NCBI GenBank assembly: GCA_049999805.1
Contig: JBNGIO010003304.1
Span: 1-20,945 of the forward strand
Direction of reading: 5' to 3'
Length of the DNA: 20,945 bases
From: Folioceros fuciformis
Taxonomy: Eukaryota > Anthocerotophyta > Anthocerotopsida > Anthocerotales
The stretch's first letter is position 1; every line of letters starts with the position of its first letter. The translations under genes and the position numbers were made by a program. The notes under the pieces were generated by a model. The model saw only the letters and a list, made by a program, of their open reading frames with translations, made no database searches and was not told the origin of the DNA. Below, in pieces: positions 8,893 to 16,337 of the stretch.

Positions 8893-11800
8893 TCACGGTC
8901 TGCCTTTACAACTGCAACTGCCGGCTGCAAATCGATGCACACGGTACCCATCTCTCACAACAATGTCCCTCTGTTCCAGCCTTGACATGATCTGCGTGGA
9001 ACTATGACAGTCACTGCACATGCGCAGATTCTTTGTTACCACCAGAGGTGTCCCATTCGGAGTGTTCAACAGACCAAACGCCAGAGCTAGCTTCTCAGCA
9101 TGCCCGCAAAGGGCATCTTCCTTCTCCTTCTCGGACAGTGGCTTCAACACCAGCTTCGTGTCAGGTACGTGACCTCCTTCCTCCTTCAGACGTGCATTCG
9201 TGCTCTCTACCTTCAACGCAATATCATCTCTTCTTTGTCCCACAGCAAATGTATGTACCTGCTCCTTCACCTCGATGGTCGCCACTGCAGGTTTCTTGTT
9301 AGCCCCTGCTGCAAGTCTCTGAGTTTCAACCCTGTCTACGTCGGCCCACATGCCTGCGTCTGCGTAGGCATTGGCCATAAGCACGTACGCAGGCGCCCAT
9401 TGAGGGTCAAGCCTGACAATGCTTTCAAAACACCGGATAGCCCTCCTTATATCCCCATGACTTTTGCAGGCATTCAACAAAGACGTCAAGCCTACTACAT
9501 TCCGTTGGCCCTCACACGACAATAGCATCCTCTCTGCCTCACCTAGACGGCCTGCACGCCCAAGTAGATCAATCATGCAATTGTAATGCTCAGTTGTGGG
9601 GCTGATGCCATACTGTTCAGCCATACAACCAAGGAGCTTGCGGCCTTCATCCACCAGCCCCTCATGACTGCACGCTACCAGAAGGCACGTAAAAGTAGCC
9701 TCATTAGGCTGAATGCCAGCGACTAACATCTCATCAAAACACGCGAGTGCCTTCTGACCTTCATCACAAGTACCATACCCAGATATCAGGGCGGTCCAAG
9801 TCACCACATCCTTCGTGGCCAAGCTGTCAAAGACCCGGCGTGCGCCTTCTAGACTGCCACACTTTGCATACATATCCACAAGGCAGTTGCCCAACACCAC
9901 GTTGTCCAGAAGTCCTCTTTCAACAATCAGTGAGTGCAGCTGCCTGCCCTTCTGTAAAGCACCGCTGCTTGCACACGCCTTAACAAGGCAAGCAAATGTC
10001 ACATCGTCCGCCACGACCAGGCCCTCCTGCTCTAATTGTCCATATAGAGCAAGCGCCTCTTGTCCCAGCCCTTGCTCAGTATACCCCGCAATCAGGGCAT
10101 TCCATGTCACCACGTTCTTTGTGCCCATGCTTTCAAAAAGCTGGCGTGCATCTTCAAATTCACCAAATTTTGCATACCCAGATATCAGCGCAGTCCATGT
10201 CACCACATCCTTTTTGTTCATGCTGTCAAAAACCTGGCGTGCGTCTTCCAGTTCACCACATTTTGCATACATGTCTACTAAGCAGTTGCCTAACACTAGG
10301 TCATCCAGCAGTTCTCTTCCAACAATCTGCGAGTGCAGCTGCCTGCCCTTTTGTAAGGCGCCAGTGCTTCCACATGCGTTCAGAAGGCAAGAAAAAGTCA
10401 TACCGTCAGCTAAAATGAGGCCCGCCTCCTCCATTTGTCCATGCACATCCAGAGCCTCCTGGCCCCGTCCTTGCTGTGAGTACCCAGCGATCAGAGCCGT
10501 CCACGTCACTACGTTCTTCGTGCCCAAGCGGTCAAAAACCTGGCGGGCATCCTCCAGCTCACCACATTTTGCATACATGTCGACCAAGCAGGTGCCCACC
10601 ACTACGTTATCCAGCAGTCCCCTTTCGACGACCAGTGAATGCAGCTGCCTGCCCTTCTGTAAGGCACCAGTGCTTGCACACGCCGTCAGGAGGCAAGCAA
10701 AAGTGACATGATTCGCCAAAAGCAGCCCCTGGCGCTCCATTTGTCCATACAAAACGAGTGCCTCATGTCCAAGCCCTTGCTGGGAATACCCACATATCAG
10801 AGCATTCCATGTAATCACATCCTTCGTGGCCATGCTGTCGAAAACCTGGCGTGCATCTTTCATTTCACCACACTTCGCATACATGTCCACCAGGCGGTTG
10901 CCCAACACTACATCATCCATTAGTCCTCTTTCCACAATCTGTGAGTGCAATTGCCTGCCCTTCTGTAAGGCGCCGGTGCTTGAACAGGCCTTCAGAAGGC
11001 AAGCAAAAGTAGCCCGGTCAGCCAAAACCAGCCCTTCCCGCTCCATTTGTTCATACACAACAAGTGCTTCATGTCTGGGCCCTTGGTCGGCAGTCCCAGA
11101 GATCAAGGCATTCCGTTTCACCACATCCGGCGTAGCAATACTGTCCAAATCCTGACGTGCATCTTTCAGTTCACGACAATTTGCATACCCAGCAATCAGA
11201 GCATTCCATGTCACCAGGTCCTTTGAGGCCATGTGGTCGAAAACCTGGCGTGCATCTTGTAGTTGGCCACATCTTGCATACATATCCACCAGGCAGGTGC
11301 CCACCACTACGTTATCCAGCAGCCCTCTTTCGACAATCAGTGAGTGAAGCTGTCTGCCTTTGTGCAAGGCACCAATACTTCCACAGGCCTTCAGAAGGCA
11401 AGCAAAAGTAACATGGTCCGCCAGAACCAGCTCCCCCTGCTCCATCTTTCCATACGTAACAAGTGCCTCGTGTCCGAGCCCTTGCTGGGCATACCCGGAT
11501 ATCAGGGCATTCCATGTAACTACATCCTTTGTGGTCATGCTGTCAAACACCTGGCGTGCGTCTTTCAGTTCGCCACATTTGGCATACATGTCCACCAAGC
11601 AGTTGCCAACGAACAAGTTGGTAGGAATGCCGCTGTTTAAAACATCACGGTGCACTCTCCTGCCAGATTCCAAGTCAGCAGCAAAAGCACAGGCTTGAAG
11701 GGCAGCTACATAGACGTGAGCATCCGCCTTCACGCCTGACCTACACATGATATTGTATAGTCGTAAGGCCTCCTTGGGTTTCCCATGCTTGGCGTATGCA

Positions 11801-12612
11801 GAGATTATGGAAAACCAGACGAAGGCATCTGGTTTCCCCACCCTGGTGAACGCATCCATGGCCTCCTGCAGCCTACCTCCACGTGCATACATGCGCAAGA
11901 TATGGTTTCCCATGTGTGCATTGGAATCGTAACCAAGCTTCGCAGTGAGATGGTGAACTCGTCGGCCCATAGCAAAATCCTTCTTAGCTGTACACAGTTT
12001 CAACACCGCATAAAACAGAGACGAAGGAAGTGCAGAGTCTGTCTGTGCCGCAAGAGATTCCAGGGCTCCAATGGCCTCAGAAAGCTTCCCCTGCTGACAA
12101 AACATGGTGACGGTCTCAGCCGTGAGGACACCCATTCCGGATCTTGCACGCTTTCCAGGTTCAGGCTTAAGCAAAGAGGCGGACGCTGAAGGCGTGGCAG
12201 CATGACCACCCATCTGCATATCCAAGGAAACGAGCTGCTCATCCACCCAAGCTGGCTTGGACCTGTCGTTCAGCCACAGGACCTCGCCGGACCCCTTACG
12301 CCGAAAGTCGGGCGAACGGGAGCTCCTCTTCTCTCGTCTGTTGTCCCACCACATGGTAGGCTCCAGAAAAAATTGTTGCCATAAGTGCTCCTGCTTCTGG
12401 CAACGAGCATCTGTTGACAAGGCGTCCCCACCCGAACATTTTGTGGGAAGTGGAAGTGCAAGTGCTGTGCTCCTTACGCTACTGCACCTGGAGGCTCTGC
12501 TTGCCAGAGGTTCACTCCCTAAGACATGGTGAGCGGCAGCTCCCGCTAGAATCGCAGTACATACACCAATTTGTTGAGTCCACTGCGGGTCCGGTTGCCA
12601 TACCGTAGCCAT
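8893..12612 (-). CDS. PPR gene 2: PDF motif, 26 PPR motifs, E1-E2, DYW:KP deaminase (candidate organellar RNA editing factor)
   Basis: The largest paralogue, 1239 codons from the conserved MATVWQPDP start at 12612. The frame stays open for 41 more codons to an ATG at 12735, but only the sequence from MATVW is shared with genes 1 and 3. Residues ~77-127 hold the PDF motif (MWWDNRREKRSS, PDFRRKGSGE, KPAWVDEQL). About 26 PPR motifs follow. The regular P-L-S order is broken twice by extra 31-residue S-like motifs (ending TPD and TKN) inserted before a P motif. E1, E2, KPAVATIEV (KPAVA at 9280-9294), HAEK, CSDCH, VHRF, CSC and the terminal GRP follow as in gene 1. Repeats within the array are nearly identical (DMYAKCGELEDARQVFD recurs), which suggests recent growth by unequal crossing over. 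The role is as for gene 1, with a longer RNA footprint; editing of U to C is inferred from the KP class. Confidence 0.93.
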   Translation of the reverse strand: MATVWQPDPQWTQQIGVCTAILAGAAAHHVLGSEPLASRASRCSSVRSTALALPLPTKCSGGDALSTDARCQKQEHLWQQFFLEPTMWWDNRREKRSSRSPDFRRKGSGEVLWLNDRSKPAWVDEQLVSLDMQMGGHAATPSASASLLKPEPGKRARSGMGVLTAETVTMFCQQGKLSEAIGALESLAAQTDSALPSSLFYAVLKLCTAKKDFAMGRRVHHLTAKLGYDSNAHMGNHILRMYARGGRLQEAMDAFTRVGKPDAFVWFSIISAYAKHGKPKEALRLYNIMCRSGVKADAHVYVAALQACAFAADLESGRRVHRDVLNSGIPTNLFVGNCLVDMYAKCGELKDARQVFDSMTTKDVVTWNALISGYAQQGLGHEALVTYGKMEQGELVLADHVTFACLLKACGSIGALHKGRQLHSLIVERGLLDNVVVGTCLVDMYARCGQLQDARQVFDHMASKDLVTWNALIAGYANCRELKDARQDLDSIATPDVVKRNALISGTADQGPRHEALVVYEQMEREGLVLADRATFACLLKACSSTGALQKGRQLHSQIVERGLMDDVVLGNRLVDMYAKCGEMKDARQVFDSMATKDVITWNALICGYSQQGLGHEALVLYGQMERQGLLLANHVTFACLLTACASTGALQKGRQLHSLVVERGLLDNVVVGTCLVDMYAKCGELEDARQVFDRLGTKNVVTWTALIAGYSQQGRGQEALDVHGQMEEAGLILADGMTFSCLLNACGSTGALQKGRQLHSQIVGRELLDDLVLGNCLVDMYAKCGELEDARQVFDSMNKKDVVTWTALISGYAKFGEFEDARQLFESMGTKNVVTWNALIAGYTEQGLGQEALALYGQLEQEGLVVADDVTFACLVKACASSGALQKGRQLHSLIVERGLLDNVVLGNCLVDMYAKCGSLEGARRVFDSLATKDVVTWTALISGYGTCDEGQKALACFDEMLVAGIQPNEATFTCLLVACSHEGLVDEGRKLLGCMAEQYGISPTTEHYNCMIDLLGRAGRLGEAERMLLSCEGQRNVVGLTSLLNACKSHGDIRRAIRCFESIVRLDPQWAPAYVLMANAYADAGMWADVDRVETQRLAAGANKKPAVATIEVKEQVHTFAVGQRRDDIALKVESTNARLKEEGGHVPDTKLVLKPLSEKEKEDALCGHAEKLALAFGLLNTPNGTPLVVTKNLRMCSDCHSSTQIMSRLEQRDIVVRDGYRVHRFAAGSCSCKGRP
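12232..12384 (-). other. OSB-like PDF motif encoded in PPR gene 2
   Basis: The encoded block HLWQQFFLEPTMWWDNR..KRSS..PDFRRKGSGEVLWLN...KPAWVDEQL is the clearest of the three copies, with FF.P..WWDNR, PDF, GE.LW and P.WV all present. Confidence 0.72.
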
Positions 12613-12907
12613 CGTCCAAGTTCCGTTATCGGAAGATGAGTCTAACGTCCACCAATGCAGGATGGCATAGTCAGGAAGTGAGGCATTTCGGCAAGGGACA
12701 CGGCCAACGGCCACGGCCACAGCCGGACGATCCACACACTTAGACGAACATCTCTTTATGTTTTTTCATTGCCATCGTGAACGATGCAGCGTGTCCCAAA
12801 GTGAAGTCTAAACTTCTCGATGTTGAAACAAGTCCATCTTTGGGGTCCGTGTCCGCGCGGGGTAGAGACGATGTCCGTGGCACGCCTGACCAGCGGGTGT
12901 TTGCGGT
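12613..12907. promoter_or_regulatory. Divergent intergenic region between PPR gene 2 and the PPR pseudogene
   Basis: Gene 2 is read leftwards from 12612 and the pseudogene rightwards from about 12908, so this ~295-bp stretch must contain the gene 2 promoter and formerly that of its divergent partner. A frame upstream of gene 2 stays open up to 12735 but is not conserved. No TATA box stands out. Confidence 0.4.
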
Positions 12908-15570
12908 TATGTCCTTCACCGCCACTGCCTTCTGGTCAGGGCTCAACAACAATTGGTCCAGCGCTGGATCCCTCGTAGCCTCTCGACTGGCTCTGCCTTT
13001 TACGGCTGGAGCTTGCTCTTTCCGCCGTGACACATGCACACACACAGGGATTCTATTACCAGCAGCTCCCGCCCAACGCATCTCAGGGACTCAAGCCCTG
13101 GCAAACAGAGCCTCCGGCTGTGGCAGTGTAAGGACTCGGAGCCTGAACTTCCACTTCCGAGATCGCGCGTGGGTAGGGACGACCTTTCCAGCGATGCCGG
13201 CCGTTGCCAGGGACAGCAGCTGCAGGAGCAGGAGAACTTGTGGCAACAGTTTCTTCTTCACCCTACTCTTTGTTGGGAAGACAGACGAGATAAGAAGAGC
13301 TCCCGTCTCCCTGACTTTCGGAGTAATGTGTCCGCCGAGGGGCTGTGGTTGAACGTGTTGAAGTCAGATTTGGTTGATGAGAAGCTGGCTTCCCTGGATA
13401 TGCACAGGAGTCGCGGCGCCTCTCCTTTCAACTCCAACTCTCGAGATAATCCTGAACCTGGGAATCTCTCAGAACGGGAAATGGGTTCCTGGTCCAGCAT
13501 TGTAAGGAGCCCAGCACTTCCACGTACCAGAAAATGTCTGAGTGGGGACGGGACTTCCACCCATGCTCGACGCCAGGAGCTGCAGGAGCAGGAACACTTC
13601 TGGCAACAATTCTTTGGGAGCCTGTCACGTGGGTGGGACAACAGATGAAGTACAGTAAGAAGAGCTCCAGTTCGCCTGACGTCCGGCGTTAGGGTTCCGG
13701 TGAGGTCCTGTGGTTACGCAACACGTTCAAGCCAGCTTGGGTTGATGACCAGCTCATGTCCATGGATATGCACGTGGTGCATGCCTCCCCCCTTCCAATT
13801 CCACGCGTCTGTGTAAGCCTCCTGAACCCCAGAGGCGCGCAGGATCGGCAATCGGCATCCGTTCTTCTGTCACCCTGACCAAGTTGTGTCAGCAGGGCAA
13901 TCTCTTCGAGGCCGTTGGTGCCCTGGAATCTCTGGCGCGCATGGACTCAGCGTTTAATCTGTCCCTGGTTTGCACTGGGATCAAACTGTGTACAGCTAAG
14001 AAGGATTTGGTTGCTGGTCGACGGGTTCATCATCACACTGTTAAACCTGGCTACGAGACGAATGCGTTCTTGGCCAGCCATTTCTTGCGCATGTATGTAT
14101 GCATGTGGAGGCAGCCTAGAGGAGGCCGTTGATGTGTTCAGCAGGGTGCGGGAACCGGATGCCTACATGTGGTCTTCCATAATCTCTGCACACCCAAAGC
14201 ATGGGAAACCCAATGAGGCAGTACAATTGTACTATGATATCCCTGGCTCAGCAGTGAAGGCAGATGCATATGTCTTCATGGCCGCCCTTCAAGCTTGTGC
14301 ACTGGCTGCCGACTTGGTAGTTGGCAGAACAGTGCATCGCGATGCGTTGCACAGTGGCATTCCGACTGACTTATTTGTGGACGACTGCCGGGTGGACATG
14401 TATGCAAAATGTGGCAAAATGAAAGACGCACGCCAGGTTTTTGACAGCATGGCCATATAGGACGTGGTCACATGCAATGCCCTCATATCTGGGTATGCAA
14501 AATTGGAAGATGCGCACAAGGTTTTTGACAGCTTGAACACAAAGGATGTGGTGACCTGGAACGCCTTGATAGCTGGATATGCACAGCAAGGACTCGTACC
14601 TGAGGCTTCTTTTGTAAACGGACGAATGGAGTAAGATGGCCAGGTTTTGGCTGGCCGTGCTACTTTTTGGCTGCCTTCTCAAGGCCTGTGCCAGCACGGG
14701 AGCTTTGCAAAAGGGCAGGCAACTGCACTCACAGATTGTGGAAAGAGGACTGCTGGAGGACGTGGTTGTGGGCACCTGCCTTGTAGACGTATGCGAAATG
14801 GGGTGAACTGGAAGATGCACGCCAGGTTTTTGACAGCATGAACTCAAAAAATGTTGGGACATGGACCGTTCTGATAGCTGACTATGGCACTTGTGATGAA
14901 GGTGTCAAGGCACTGGCTTGTTTTGAGAAGATGTTAGTTGCGGGTGTTCAGCCAAACGAAGCTACTTTCACTTGTCTCCTAGTGGCATGCAGTCACGCAT
15001 GACTAGTCGAGGAGGGTCGCAAGCACTTCGATTCCATGTTCGAACAGTATGACATCAAACCTACTATTGAGCAGTATACCTGCATGATAGATCTTCTCGG
15101 GCGTGCGGGCCATTTAGATGAGGCAGAGAAGATACTATCATCATTTGAATGCAAAAGTCATGTTGTGGGCTTGATGACCTTGTTGAATGCCTGCAAAATT
15201 TATGGGGACCTAAAAAGAGCTGTTCGGTGTTTTGAAAGCCTTGTTAGGCTGGAACCGTTGCTGGCGCCCGCCTATGTGCTCATGGCCAGTGCCTATGCAG
15301 ATGCAGGTCAGTGGAGCGATGTAGTCAGGATTGAAGCATTGAGAATGGTAGCAGGAGCTAATAAGAAACCTGCAGTGGCGACCATAGAGGTGAATATGGC
15401 GGTACACAGATTTCTGGTGGGAGAAAAGAGAGGATATTCCATTTAAGGTCGACAGCACGAATGCAAATGTGAAGCTGGGAGTAGGCCATGTACCTCACAC
15501 GAAGTTGGTGTTGAAGCCAGTGTGTGAGAAGGAAAAGGAAGATGTGCTCTGTGGGCATGCAGAGAAACCA
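12908..15570 (+). pseudogene. PPR-DYW:KP pseudogene with two PDF motifs, truncated inside the deaminase
   Basis: Homology to gene 3 is almost continuous but broken by small lesions. The N-terminus may start at MSFTATAFW (~12911). Two PDF-like blocks follow in tandem: the first CWEDRRDKKSS..PDF near 13274-13400, the second HFWQQFF...WDNR near 13597-13647, broken by TGA and a 5-bp insertion, then KKSSSSPDVRR with a TAG at 13690. The PPR part has a 4-bp duplication near 14093-14101, a TAG at 14458-14460, a TAA ending the NGRME segment near 14634, a 1-bp insertion near 14660, a 2-bp deletion at 14788/14789, a TGA at 15000-15002 and a 2-bp deletion near 15428. KPAVATIEV is present near 15365. Homology stops just after HAEK (~15569), so the rest of the deaminase is gone. 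Indels with no intron-like ends make splicing rescue unlikely. Confidence 0.9.
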
Positions 15571-16337
15571 ATGGAAGCACGTGGAGCGAGTTCCAATATG
15601 GATGCCGATCGAATTGCCCCAGGTATGGATTCAAGCGCTTTGAAGTACTGAACTGCCAGAAACGTTGAGGTCAGGGTGAAACGTTCGGGGCCTGAATGGT
15701 ACGGACGAATGGACGGGGCTCATTTTCAGTCACATCTGACGCGCCTGCCTTCACATTCGGCCAGCTCATCTCATGTCAGCCCCTGCTCCCTACAGCTGCC
15801 ATCACAGCAGCACTGCATCGCTGATGTTTGCTGTGCTTGCTCAGAGGTCTGAGGGGGGGAGGTCTGGATTCAGTTTGGCAAAGCTAGAGGAACGTGATCC
15901 AGTCGGACTGAGTGACCAGCTCGATTAGTGACCAAGTTGATGCAGTCTCGGGGCCTCATTGTCGCAGCCCTCAGCCGCCTGTGCACGATGTGCCCGATGC
16001 CCACCTACTTCTCCATCAGCCGCGGATCGCGATGGGGCCGAATCGGGCGATATGAGCCGGCCACAAGTGATTTGATGGAGCGAAGGTGGTTCACTCTTGC
16101 CCTCATCTCGGCTGGCCATGCAGCCCTGTATTTGGTGGCGCCCGCCCTGTGTCACCTGCACCTGCCCTATCGTGGAGGATGTCGGACTGCCCTCAACCAG
16201 CGCCATCTTCGAATTGGGAGGGCCTTCGGTAGTCCAATCCGCACAGCGGCCGAGGGAACCTTGTACCTGTTATACGCCGTTGCTCCTGTGATGTGGTGGA
16301 ACTGTGCATCCTGCCATACCCAGCTGATTCCGGCGCC
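15571..16337. other. Upstream region of PPR gene 3; rearrangement junction at its left end
   Basis: Pseudogene similarity ends abruptly near 15570, so a deletion or insertion breakpoint lies there. The remainder is GC-richer than the outer flanks and contains open frames on both strands, but none resembles a known protein. It should include the promoter and 5' UTR of gene 3. I see no clear TATA element. Confidence 0.5.

Noticed and set aside
9815-10711. 298-codon open frame antisense to PPR gene 2
   Set aside because: It is a periodic shadow of the PPR repeats (recurring FAYMST and CECSCLPFC patterns) and has no independent support.
13690-15002. Possibility that the pseudogene stops are corrected by U-to-C RNA editing
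   Set aside because: That editing acts on organellar transcripts, this locus is nuclear in type, and editing could not repair the frameshifts or the missing deaminase end.
12908-15570. Possibility that the pseudogene is an intact multi-exon gene
   Set aside because: The breaks are 1-5 bp indels and nonsense changes within continuous homology, with no GT...AG intron placements, while all three paralogues are intronless.
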